From assembly GCA_013824915.1 (NCBI GenBank), contig PNOQ01000024.1, positions 1 to 47,021 of the forward strand: a stretch of DNA of 47,021 bases, read 5' to 3'. The notes beneath the pieces were generated by a model. The model was not told the DNA's origin. It saw only the letters and a program-made list of their open reading frames with translations, and searched no databases. The stretch comes from Nanoarchaeum sp. (GTDB lineage Archaea; Nanobdellota; Nanobdellia; SCGC-AAA011-G17; PNOQ01). Positions 19,983 through 28,992 of the stretch are shown one piece after another. The position numbers were made by a program, and so were the translations under genes. Position 1 is the first letter of the stretch; the number at the start of each line of letters is the position of its first letter.

Positions 19983-20031
19983 TTTTAGCTTAGATAGCTA
20001 ACCCTATTATTTTTTTAAGAAAGATATTTTT

Positions 20032-20151
20032 TTATTCGTTATAACCTTGCATAAATCCGTCTTCTTCTATGTCTATTGTGTCATCTGTGACTTCGTTATA
20101 CAAATCTCTTTCTTGATATACATCACCATCTTCATAGTCTATCTCATCCAT
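20032..20151 (-). CDS. 39-aa acidic microprotein (not in ORF track)
   Basis: MDEIDYEDGDVYQERDLYNEVTDDTIDIEEDGFMQGYNE*, read directly on minus strand. Confidence 0.5.
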   Translation of the reverse strand: MDEIDYEDGDVYQERDLYNEVTDDTIDIEEDGFMQGYNE

Positions 20152-20234
20152 AATCAATTAAATTACAAAATTTTTTTAAAGCTTTTGGAAAAAAGATAAA
20201 TTTTATAAGCTGATTATTCAATTGGTAGTAAATA

Positions 20235-20561
20235 ATGAAAATTCTCAAAAATAACAAAGTTTTAGTCCAAAATGCTAAGTTTGTTAATCCTGGTAAAGGT
20301 CTAATGTTTAGTAAAAAGTTAAAAGCTAACCAAGCAGTTGTTTTAGATGTAAGGAAATATTCTGGAGCTATTCATATGTGGTTTGTTTTCTTTAGTATAG
20401 ATGTGATATGGTTAGATGAAAAGTTTAAAGTAATTGATGTAAAACACAATGTTAAGCCGTTTACTTGTTATTTAAAGCCTAAATCTAAGCCAAGGTATGT
20501 AATAGAATTAAATTCTGGAAGTTTTAATTTTGAAGTTGGGGATATAATTAAGTTTGATTAA
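20235..20561 (+). CDS. DUF192 family protein
   Basis: GLMFSKKL...HMWFVFFSIDVIWLDEKFKVIDV...KPRYVIEL. Confidence 0.85.
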   Translation: MKILKNNKVLVQNAKFVNPGKGLMFSKKLKANQAVVLDVRKYSGAIHMWFVFFSIDVIWLDEKFKVIDVKHNVKPFTCYLKPKSKPRYVIELNSGSFNFEVGDIIKFD

Positions 20562-20599
20562 AAGAAAGATTAATAAACTAAACTTATTGTTTTAATATT

Positions 20600-21940
20600 A
20601 TGAGTTTACAGATAATAGGCATAGGTGGTTATAACGAAGTCGGAAAAAATATGACTTTGGTTAAGTATAATGATGAAAGTGTTATTCTTGATATGGGTTT
20701 TCATTTACCTAGTTTAGTTGATTTTGAAGAACAAGGCGGGGATAGAAGAAATTTAACAACAAAAGGGCTACAAAAGCTAGGAGCAATTCCAGATGATTCT
20801 TCTTTGAATTCTTTTAAAGATAATATTAAAGCTATAGTTCCTTCTCATTGTCACTTAGATCATGTTGGTGCAATTCCTTATTTAGAAAAAAATTATAATG
20901 CAAAGATTATTGGTACTCCTTATACTATTGAAGTTTTGAAAAGTTTAGTTCAAGATGAAAACTTGAAATTAAGAAATCCTTTGATTGTTAATAAAGCGGG
21001 TTCAACTATTGAAGTTTCTAAAAATATTAAAGTAGAATTTATCAATACTACACATTCTACTCCGGATACTGTTAATGTTGCAATTCATACTCCTGAAGGA
21101 ATTGTTTTGTATACTAACGATTTTAAATTAGATAATAATCCGGTTATAGGAAAAAAACCTGATTATGATAGACTTAAAGAGTTAGGTAAAGAAGGTAAAG
21201 TTAAAGCATTATTGTTGGATAGTTTATATTCTAATCAACCTATGAAAACTCCTTCTGAAAGTGTTGCTAGAGAAATGTTAAAGGATGTTATGTTTGGAGC
21301 GGACAATGAAGGACATGCAATGATGATAACTACTTTTGCTAGTCAAATTGCAAGACTTAAAAGTGCGGTAGAATTTGGTAAAAAATTAGATAGAAAAATA
21401 GTTTTTTTGGGTAGATCATTAGTTAAATATAGTAATGCTGCAATCAATGTTGGTTATGGTGGATTTATGGAAGATGTTGAAATTGTTACTTATGCTAGAC
21501 AAGTAGAAAGAAAATTAAAACAAATTGAGAAAGATAGGTCTAAATATTTAGTAGTTTGTACTGGTAATCAGGCTGAGCCAGGTTCAATATTAACAAGAAT
21601 CGGCAGCAAAAAATTACCCTTTAAATTTGTGCATGATGATCACATAATATTTTCATGTAAAACTATTCCAGTTTCTCCAAATATTGAAAATAGACAAAAA
21701 TTGGAAAAACAATTAGCAAAAGAAGGAGTTAGAATATTCAAAGATATTCATGTTTCAGGTCATGGTGCTAGAGAAGATGCTAGAGATATGATTGATTTAG
21801 TGAAACCTCAAATGATAATACCTAGTCACGGTGATGTAGCCCATATAGGCGGAATTACCGAATTAACTGAAGTTTTGGGTTATAAAACTGGTAAAGATTT
21901 ACAATTTTTAGGAGATGGAAAAACCATAAATATAAAATGA
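20600..21940 (+). CDS. rnj: archaeal RNase J (metallo-beta-lactamase/beta-CASP)
   Basis: IGGYNEVGKNMTLV, SHCHLDHVGAIPYL, TCTGNQAEPGSILTRI-like region, HVSGHGAREDARDMIDLVKPQMIIPSHGD. Confidence 0.94.
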   Translation: MSLQIIGIGGYNEVGKNMTLVKYNDESVILDMGFHLPSLVDFEEQGGDRRNLTTKGLQKLGAIPDDSSLNSFKDNIKAIVPSHCHLDHVGAIPYLEKNYNAKIIGTPYTIEVLKSLVQDENLKLRNPLIVNKAGSTIEVSKNIKVEFINTTHSTPDTVNVAIHTPEGIVLYTNDFKLDNNPVIGKKPDYDRLKELGKEGKVKALLLDSLYSNQPMKTPSESVAREMLKDVMFGADNEGHAMMITTFASQIARLKSAVEFGKKLDRKIVFLGRSLVKYSNAAINVGYGGFMEDVEIVTYARQVERKLKQIEKDRSKYLVVCTGNQAEPGSILTRIGSKKLPFKFVHDDHIIFSCKTIPVSPNIENRQKLEKQLAKEGVRIFKDIHVSGHGAREDARDMIDLVKPQMIIPSHGDVAHIGGITELTEVLGYKTGKDLQFLGDGKTINIK

Positions 21941-22152
21941 AAACTAATAAAATTGTTTATTTGTTTTTGCTTGTAGTTATTTTGTTAAACTTCTTTTTAT
22001 TTATATTCAATGTTTATAATTTCATAATCTTTTGGATTTTGATATTAGTTGTTTTTGTAATAAATTCTATGTTACGGAGGAAAGATGAGCGGGCCAGGAG
22101 ATGGAAAGAAGCTTATAAAAAACGTAAAGGTTTACATACACACAAAGGGTAA
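21937..22152 (+). CDS. small membrane protein
   Basis: hydrophobic N-terminus then basic tail; ATGA overlap with RNase J stop. Confidence 0.5.
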   Translation: MKTNKIVYLFLLVVILLNFFLFIFNVYNFIIFWILILVVFVINSMLRRKDERARRWKEAYKKRKGLHTHKG

Positions 22153-22303
22153 ATTGATGGCTAATGTTACTCATATTGACATTGAGTCTGATGAGATTTC
22201 TAAAATAATTAAAGAAGGAGAAACTACGTTTGTCAAAGGCAAAAAAGGCGGAGTTTTTATTGCTTTAAAGAAAGATATGATTAATCGAGCTGAGAAGAAA
22301 TAA
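22085..22303 (+). CDS. small hypothetical protein (start uncertain: 22085 or 22157)
   Basis: ggagg SD 4 nt before ATG 22085; alternative MANVTHIDIESDEISKIIKEG at 22157. Confidence 0.5.
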   Translation: MSGPGDGKKLIKNVKVYIHTKGKLMANVTHIDIESDEISKIIKEGETTFVKGKKGGVFIALKKDMINRAEKK

Positions 22304-22333
22304 ATTTATATATCTTAATATTAATTTTTTATT

Positions 22334-23485
22334 ATGAAAATTATGGTGATAGTGTTAATTCTATTAGTTTTACCTATTTGTTTTGCTAAAGAGGTTAATA
22401 TTATTGAAACTTTTGAGAGTGAGAAAAATATTGGTGAAACTACTTATTATTATGCTGGTGCTAAATTAATTGCAACTAAGAATAATGATAATATTAATTA
22501 TGAATACCAAGATAGATTAGATTCTGATGTTGAGTCTGATAGTTTACCTTTTGGTGAGGAAGTTAATTCTAATGAAAGATTTAGTTTTACTGGAAAGGAA
22601 TTAGACGAAGAATTGTATTATTTTAATGCTAGGTATTATGATTCTAAGATTGGAAGATTTACTTCAGTAGACCCAGTTCCTACAGAACCAGCTTATCAAT
22701 ATGTACAAAATAATCCTACAAACTTATTTGATTCTACGGGTAGTGCTGGTACATCAGTTCGAAATAAACTTATAGATGTTAACGTTTTTATTATTAATCC
22801 TACACAACAGTATACCAGTAATGGAAGAACATATGTTACAGATGTATACGGTGGAAATAGAGTTGCAATGTCCAGGGCTTTGAGAGATTATGATGCTAAA
22901 ATATATATGGGATACATGTCTCTTGCAGAATCGTCTTATATACATTTTGTATCTGGGCATAGCGTAGGTGATGGGAAAGTGTATGGTGATATTCGTAAAT
23001 CAAAATATTATGATTTATCTCAACTAAGTGAAGATACAAACACTTTAGCAGTAGTCTATAGTTCTTGTCATACTGTGCTCGATCCTTCATATAAATTGGC
23101 TTTTGATAGAGACAAGATTTTAGCTCATACTGATAGGTTTAATAATATTAAGTTAATCCTTGGTTTTGAATCTGGTGCGCCGCTTTTTGATAGTGAAAGA
23201 TTACAAGATGTAAGTGGAAAATTAGTAGAATTAATACTTTCTGGAAAATATTCTGAGGCGGCTGAATTGTGGATAAGTAGTGTTGAAACATTAAATAATG
23301 GTGAATTTAATCCGTTCAATAGTAGGGGAGATTTTATTTATTTCAAAGATGAAGAAGACTTTCATTATGGTGGCTCTGCTTTTATAAAATCTGGAGATTC
23401 TTGGTATTATCTTTCTAGTACTGTAAAAAAACCGAAATATGTTTTTTCAGAAGATGCAGATGTAGCTAACTTAGGAACACAATAA
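22334..23485 (+). CDS. secreted mini-RHS protein with C-terminal caspase/gingipain-like (clan CD) candidate domain
   Basis: signal peptide MKIMVIVLILLVLPICFA; RHS core FSFTGKELDEELYYFNARYYDSKIGRFTSVDPVPTEPAYQYVQNNPTNLFDSTG; C-term HFVSGHS...LAVVYSSCHT...KLILGFESGAP. Confidence 0.88.
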   Translation: MKIMVIVLILLVLPICFAKEVNIIETFESEKNIGETTYYYAGAKLIATKNNDNINYEYQDRLDSDVESDSLPFGEEVNSNERFSFTGKELDEELYYFNARYYDSKIGRFTSVDPVPTEPAYQYVQNNPTNLFDSTGSAGTSVRNKLIDVNVFIINPTQQYTSNGRTYVTDVYGGNRVAMSRALRDYDAKIYMGYMSLAESSYIHFVSGHSVGDGKVYGDIRKSKYYDLSQLSEDTNTLAVVYSSCHTVLDPSYKLAFDRDKILAHTDRFNNIKLILGFESGAPLFDSERLQDVSGKLVELILSGKYSEAAELWISSVETLNNGEFNPFNSRGDFIYFKDEEDFHYGGSAFIKSGDSWYYLSSTVKKPKYVFSEDADVANLGTQ

Positions 23486-23490
23486 TTATT

Positions 23491-24087
23491 TTAATTTAGT
23501 TGAAAATTTTCAGGTAAATAACCAATTATACCTACAGTACTTTTCATTCTTAACTTTTTTACCAACAAACTCATACCTTCTTCTGAGATTGCAACACATC
23601 CAATAGTCCAGTCTATATTATCTGGTCCAGAATGAATTTCTATGTAACTTCCTGGGCTGTTTATTTCATCTGGAACTAAACCTTTTGATTTTGCTTCTAA
23701 AAATTCTTTTTTGTCGTTTGAAGTGGGATAATTCAATAATAATGCTAGACCGAACCGACTAGTTTTTCCTGGAGTACCATCTTTTACTTCATCTATTCTA
23801 TATACTCCTTCTGGGGTTTTTCCATCCCCTTCGTATAATTTATCTCCTTCTGGTTTTATACTTAATCCAACATTAAAAGTAGTGTCTATAGAACCATTTT
23901 GGAATAGATATGCTTCCCTATCTTGTTTGTTCACAAGTAAAGAATAACCACTTCTTCGCGAATCTTCTATTACTCTCCTTACTGTTTCACTATATCTTCT
24001 ATCTTGTTCCAAATTCAATGATTCAGAATAACTTTGTGTGCTTAATAACAAAGTTGCTACACTTAGTAAATTTATTAACTTTCCCAT
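23491..24087 (-). CDS. secreted L,D-transpeptidase (YkuD) family protein
   Basis: signal peptide; GDGKTPEGVYRI; IEIHSGPDNIDWTIGCVAIS (His and Gly-Cys motif). Confidence 0.85.
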   Translation of the reverse strand: MGKLINLLSVATLLLSTQSYSESLNLEQDRRYSETVRRVIEDSRRSGYSLLVNKQDREAYLFQNGSIDTTFNVGLSIKPEGDKLYEGDGKTPEGVYRIDEVKDGTPGKTSRFGLALLLNYPTSNDKKEFLEAKSKGLVPDEINSPGSYIEIHSGPDNIDWTIGCVAISEEGMSLLVKKLRMKSTVGIIGYLPENFQLN

Positions 24088-24204
24088 AGTAGTGATACAA
24101 ACGAACTATTTATAAGAGTTTTGATATAAGACTGATTTGACGAAAGCCAGATTCTAAAATAACTGTTTTAGTACAATTATCTTTATTTATACTTAGCTTT
24201 TTTA

Positions 24205-24852
24205 TTGCTTGTGACATTTATATCTATAGCTGGAAATATTGGTAGTGGAAAGTCAACTTTAGCTAGACAAGTAGCTGAAAGGTTTGGTTATAGACTCTTT
24301 GTTGAAAGTACAGAAAGCCCATTATGGACAAAATTTTACAAAGATGTTGAAAATGAAGTAAAGCCTTCTGAATATGCATATTTGCTTCAAAAACATTATT
24401 TGTTAAGTAGATCTGCAACCCAATTAGATATGCAGCATTTTGATGGTAATTCTGTTCAAGATAGGACTATATACGAAGATAGAGAAATCTTTGCTAAACA
24501 TTTACATAATGCAGGGTTTATTTCTGATTCAAGATACGGGCAATATTTAGATAACTTTGAAATGAGTACTGCGGAACTTAAAAAACCCGATTTATTAATA
24601 ATATTACATGCTTCTGTTGGAACTTTAAGAAGAAGAATAGAACAGAGACTTGAAAAAGATCCTGGAAGAGAGACTGAAAGGCAATTACTTGACCCAAATA
24701 ATACTTATCTTGAAGATTTAGGAAGATTGTATAGACATTTTATGAATGATTATGATGGTAAGAAGTTAATTATACCTACTACAGATTTAAACTTTGTAGA
24801 AAATCAAAATCATCTTGAAGAAGTTTTAGATATGATTAGAGAAAAAATTTAG
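24205..24852 (+). CDS. deoxynucleoside kinase family protein
   Basis: ISIAGNIGSGKSTLA; VQDRTIYEDREIFAKHL; LRRRIEQR. Confidence 0.88.
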   Translation: MLVTFISIAGNIGSGKSTLARQVAERFGYRLFVESTESPLWTKFYKDVENEVKPSEYAYLLQKHYLLSRSATQLDMQHFDGNSVQDRTIYEDREIFAKHLHNAGFISDSRYGQYLDNFEMSTAELKKPDLLIILHASVGTLRRRIEQRLEKDPGRETERQLLDPNNTYLEDLGRLYRHFMNDYDGKKLIIPTTDLNFVENQNHLEEVLDMIREKI

Positions 24853-24858
24853 TTAGAA

Positions 24859-26058
24859 ATGAAATTTGCGCATATAGCGGATTCACATATAGGTGGATGG
24901 TCTGAATTAAAACTAAAAGAATTAGGAATCCAAGCTTTTAATAAAACTATAGATATTTGTATAGAACGTAGAGTTGATTTTGTTTTAATAGCTGGAGATT
25001 TATTTAATACTGCACTGCCTTCAATTGATTTGATAAAAAGAGCAACTAGTTCTTTAAAAAAATTAAATGATTATAATATTCCTTGTTATATTATTCCGGG
25101 CAGTCATGATTTTAGTCCTTCTGGAAAAACAATGTTAGATGTTTTAGAAAATGCTGGATTAGTGATTAATGTTGTGAAGTTTGAGAATTTTGGAGATAAA
25201 ATAAAACTTAATTTTGTTAATGATATGAAAACAGGAGTAAAAATTACTGGATTATTTGGGAAATCTGGTGGGCTAGAAAAAAGTTATTATGAATTATTAG
25301 ACATAACTAATTTAGAGAATGAAAAATCCAAAAAAATATTTATGTTTCATACTACTTTGACTGAGTTTAAACCTGAGCATTTAGCTATGATTTCTTCTGA
25401 GCCTGTTGCGATATTACCTAAAGGTTTTGATTATTATGCTGGTGGGCATCCTCACTATGTTTTTAATGAGCATAAAGAAGGTTACGGTAGAATAGCTTAT
25501 ACTGGGCCATTGTTCCCCAATAATTTTGGTGAGTTAGAAAAATTAAGACATGGCGGTTTTTTTATTAATGAGTTTGTTGATAATAAAATACAGTCTGAAT
25601 TTGTTCCAGTAAAATTGAAAGATACAGTTTCTTATGTTGTAAATTTGGATGGAAAAGATTCTAGTCAAGTTGTTGAATATGTTTTAAATAAAATTGATAA
25701 AAATGAATGTCTTGGTAAAATAGTTTTGATTAGGTTAGAAGGAACATTAGAAACGGGAAAACTTTCTGATATTGATTTTAATAAATTTAATGATGAATTA
25801 AATGGAGCCTATGTTGTTTTGAGAAATAGTTCTGGATTAAAAATAAAAGAATTTGAAAATTTTGAATTAGAACAAGGTAGTATTGATAAAATTGAAGATA
25901 AAATAATTTCTGAGCAAGGCGAAATAGAAAATGATTTGTTTAGGCAATTAATTGATGTTTTGGATAATGAAAAGTTAGAAGGAGAAAAAAATCTTGATTT
26001 TGAAAATAGGATATTAGATAGTTCGTTTAAGGTTTTGAGCTTAGAAAATGATAATTAA
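24859..26058 (+). CDS. mre11: DNA double-strand break repair nuclease Mre11
   Basis: MKFAHIADSHIGG, LIAGDLFNTALPSID, IIPGSHDFSPSG, YYAGGHPHYVF. Confidence 0.93.
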   Translation: MKFAHIADSHIGGWSELKLKELGIQAFNKTIDICIERRVDFVLIAGDLFNTALPSIDLIKRATSSLKKLNDYNIPCYIIPGSHDFSPSGKTMLDVLENAGLVINVVKFENFGDKIKLNFVNDMKTGVKITGLFGKSGGLEKSYYELLDITNLENEKSKKIFMFHTTLTEFKPEHLAMISSEPVAILPKGFDYYAGGHPHYVFNEHKEGYGRIAYTGPLFPNNFGELEKLRHGGFFINEFVDNKIQSEFVPVKLKDTVSYVVNLDGKDSSQVVEYVLNKIDKNECLGKIVLIRLEGTLETGKLSDIDFNKFNDELNGAYVVLRNSSGLKIKEFENFELEQGSIDKIEDKIISEQGEIENDLFRQLIDVLDNEKLEGEKNLDFENRILDSSFKVLSLENDN

Positions 26059-28114
26059 AAGAATAAAGTTGGAAAATATTAGGAGTTACACTAATCAAGA
26101 AATTAATTTTCCTACCGGGAATATATTATTAAGTGGAAATATTGGTAGTGGAAAGACTACACTTTTGTTAGCTATTGATTTTGTTTTATTTGGATTAAGG
26201 AAAAGTGATTTATCTGGTAGTGCTTTGTTAAGACATGGTGAACAGAAAGGAAGTGTTGAACTTGAATTTGAAATTGATGATAAGAAAGTTATAATAAAAA
26301 GGACACTAAAAAGAGAAAAGAATTCTGTTGCTCAGGGTTCTGGTTTTGTAAGTATAAATGGTGAATTAGTTGAAGGCACTGCTGTGGAATTAAAACAAAA
26401 AATATTAGAACTTTTTAATTATCCTATGGAGTCTTTAACTAAATCTAAATCTTTAATTTATAATTACACTGTTTATACTCCACAAGAAGAGATGAAAACT
26501 ATTTTGCTTGGCGAACCTTTGGAAAGGTTGAATATATTAAGAAAAGTTTTTGGGATTGATAAATATCAAAGAGTATTAGATAATTCTAAAATTGTTGTTT
26601 CTGCAATAAAAAATAAAAAAAAGGAGTTTGAAGTTAGAATTCATAATTTGTCTGATAAAGTAAATGAAAGAGATGAGAAAAAAGCAAGAATTAGTATTCT
26701 AAAAGAAATAACTAATGAATTAGATATTAAAATAAAAGAAATGAATGAAGAAATATTCAAATTAAATAACGAAATTAAATCTATTGATGATAAAAAAATA
26801 AAAAGAGACAAACTTGAGAGAGAATTAGGGATATTAAATAACAACAGTGAAAATTTATTGAATCAGCGAAAAAGAAATAGTAAAGAAATAACTAATTTAA
26901 ATGATGAAATAAAAATAATAGAAGAAGAATTGAAAGAAAAGAATCAAATTGATGTTGGTTTGATTAATTCTAAAACTGTTGAGATTAATGATAATATTAG
27001 GAAATGTGAGATTGAATTAAAAGAAGTCTATAAAAAATTACATCAATGTGATTTAAAGATTAACGAATCTAATAAAGCTAAAAAAGAAATTCAAAGTTTG
27101 GAGCATTGCCCTTACTGTAGACAAAATGTTTCTGAAGTTCATAAATCTACTATTATTGAAAGCGAAGAAAAAATTATCAAGGAATATCAAGATATTTTTT
27201 ATGGGTTAAATGGTAAAGAAGTTGAAATTGAGAATAAAATAAAAGAGTTGAGAACAGAATTAGATGTACTAAACAAACAAAAATCTTCATACGAATTATA
27301 TAAATTTAAAAAAGAAAGTCTACAAAGAAAGTATGATAGATTAGAATTATTAAACGAAGAACAAAATAATAATAAAGTTAGAATTGGTGAATTAAATATT
27401 AAAAAGTCTGAGATTAATAAAGAGTTAGAATTAATTCCAGATCTTAGTGAACAATATTTTAATATTAAAACTAATTTAGATAAATTAATTTATAGTGAGA
27501 AAAGACTTTTTTCTGAAAGAGCAGTAAATGAAAAAGAAAATAATTTATTGAATGATACGATTTTGAGATTAGACAAAGAAATACAAAATGATGAAAATAT
27601 AAAAATCAAAATACTCAAATATTCAAAACTGATGACTTGGTTGGAAAATGACTTTGCAAATGTAATTCAAATTATGGAAAAACAAATAATGATGAAAGTT
27701 CATTCTGATTTTGATAGTTTGTTTAAAGAATGGTTTAAAATTTTAGTAAGTGATGAAAATTTGAAAATAAAGTTAGATTATGATTTTACTCCGTTAATTC
27801 AGCAAAATGGGTATGACACAGATTATTTACATTTGTCTGGTGGAGAGAAAACTGCTGCTGCTTTAGCTTATAGATTGGCATTAAACCAAGTGATTAATAC
27901 AGTTATGAGTGATATTAATACTAGAGATTTATTAATATTGGATGAGCCTACAGATGGTTTTTCTGAAGAACAAGTAGATAAAATTAGGCTAATATTAGAA
28001 CAACTTGGGGTTAAACAAGTAATAATTGTAAGTCATGACCCTAAAATAGAAAGCTTTGTTGATTCAGTTATTAGGTTTGAGAAGGTTAATGGGTTAAGTA
28101 AGATTATTAGTTAG
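26048..28114 (+). CDS. rad50: DNA double-strand break repair ATPase Rad50
   Basis: Walker A GNIGSGKTTLL, zinc hook CPYC, signature HLSGGEKTAAALAYRLAL, Walker B LLILDEPTDG. Confidence 0.95.
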   Translation: MIIKRIKLENIRSYTNQEINFPTGNILLSGNIGSGKTTLLLAIDFVLFGLRKSDLSGSALLRHGEQKGSVELEFEIDDKKVIIKRTLKREKNSVAQGSGFVSINGELVEGTAVELKQKILELFNYPMESLTKSKSLIYNYTVYTPQEEMKTILLGEPLERLNILRKVFGIDKYQRVLDNSKIVVSAIKNKKKEFEVRIHNLSDKVNERDEKKARISILKEITNELDIKIKEMNEEIFKLNNEIKSIDDKKIKRDKLERELGILNNNSENLLNQRKRNSKEITNLNDEIKIIEEELKEKNQIDVGLINSKTVEINDNIRKCEIELKEVYKKLHQCDLKINESNKAKKEIQSLEHCPYCRQNVSEVHKSTIIESEEKIIKEYQDIFYGLNGKEVEIENKIKELRTELDVLNKQKSSYELYKFKKESLQRKYDRLELLNEEQNNNKVRIGELNIKKSEINKELELIPDLSEQYFNIKTNLDKLIYSEKRLFSERAVNEKENNLLNDTILRLDKEIQNDENIKIKILKYSKLMTWLENDFANVIQIMEKQIMMKVHSDFDSLFKEWFKILVSDENLKIKLDYDFTPLIQQNGYDTDYLHLSGGEKTAAALAYRLALNQVINTVMSDINTRDLLILDEPTDGFSEEQVDKIRLILEQLGVKQVIIVSHDPKIESFVDSVIRFEKVNGLSKIIS

Positions 28115-28178
28115 CTGTAAAATGAACGTCACCTCAAAAGTTAAAAATCAATATAACTGGTGATGATTTTTTATTTTG

Positions 28179-28922
28179 TCAGGTTTTGCTTGAATTCCAC
28201 AAAATCTTAAATATTTGACGATAAGATTCAGCAACATGTTCATTATCAATAATTGTAATAATTGGTTTATCTGCCCATACAACAATAGCAACTTTATTTC
28301 CATAAATTGTCGTTTCTGTAAGTGGTTCAAATTTAGTATCAAAAAAACGGACCTTAATTTCTTTATGTTTAATGAGCTTTTTCCAATGTCTAAGCGACTT
28401 GTGGAATATCATATGTGCTCTTATCCCATGCTCATGCTGTTTAACGTGTAAATTTTGCCAATAATAAGCAGGAACAATTTCTTCAGATTGAAGGGGGCTA
28501 CCAAAAACATAGTAATCTAACTTATTTTCTACAATTTCTGTATATATTCTTTTAACTCCTGCTATACCATTAAAAACAGATGCTGTTTCTTTTAACAAAG
28601 AACTTTTCTTTGACAAGTCTATCTCTTGTGAAATTTTTTTAGCTAACTCTCTTTGTTTATCCAATTCTTCCTTTTTGGTATCAATAAATTCTACTAATGA
28701 GGATGGATTTTGAATTTGATATGTACGATGTTTTCCTTCTATAACTTTAGATAAAATACCTTTATCGCACAACTTTTCAAGAGCTTCATAGGTGTTTGAT
28801 TTATATAAACCTGTTTCTTGTATTAATCTTTGTACACTTGACGATCCAATTCTCAATAATGTAAGATATAATATAGCTTCAGTGTTAGACAACCCTAATT
28901 GTATCAAATCTTCTGTTTTCAT
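28179..28922 (-). CDS. TrmB family transcriptional regulator
   Basis: LIQLGLSNTEAILYLTLLRIGSSSVQRLIQETGLYKSNTYEALEKLCDKGIL; TrmB-type C-terminal region. Confidence 0.88.
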   Translation of the reverse strand: MKTEDLIQLGLSNTEAILYLTLLRIGSSSVQRLIQETGLYKSNTYEALEKLCDKGILSKVIEGKHRTYQIQNPSSLVEFIDTKKEELDKQRELAKKISQEIDLSKKSSLLKETASVFNGIAGVKRIYTEIVENKLDYYVFGSPLQSEEIVPAYYWQNLHVKQHEHGIRAHMIFHKSLRHWKKLIKHKEIKVRFFDTKFEPLTETTIYGNKVAIVVWADKPIITIIDNEHVAESYRQIFKILWNSSKT

Positions 28923-28924
28923 AG

Positions 28925-28946
28925 TAGTAGTAAATCAGTACTACTA
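28925..28946. promoter_or_regulatory. operator-like inverted repeat in TrmB divergent promoter
   Basis: TAGTAGTA-aatcag-TACTACTA. Confidence 0.6.
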
Positions 28947-28992
28947 ATATTTAAATCTATCATTCTAGCAATACTACTTAAGGGTAATTAAA

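Noticed and set aside
24154-24171. Short inverted repeat CTAAAA-taactg-TTTTAG between the LDT and dNK genes
   Set aside because: Only 6 bp, A/T-rich; expected by chance in this composition
28148-28342. 64-aa minus-strand ORF overlapping the TrmB C-terminus
   Set aside because: Out-of-frame overlap with a well-supported TrmB gene; low-complexity Leu-rich translation
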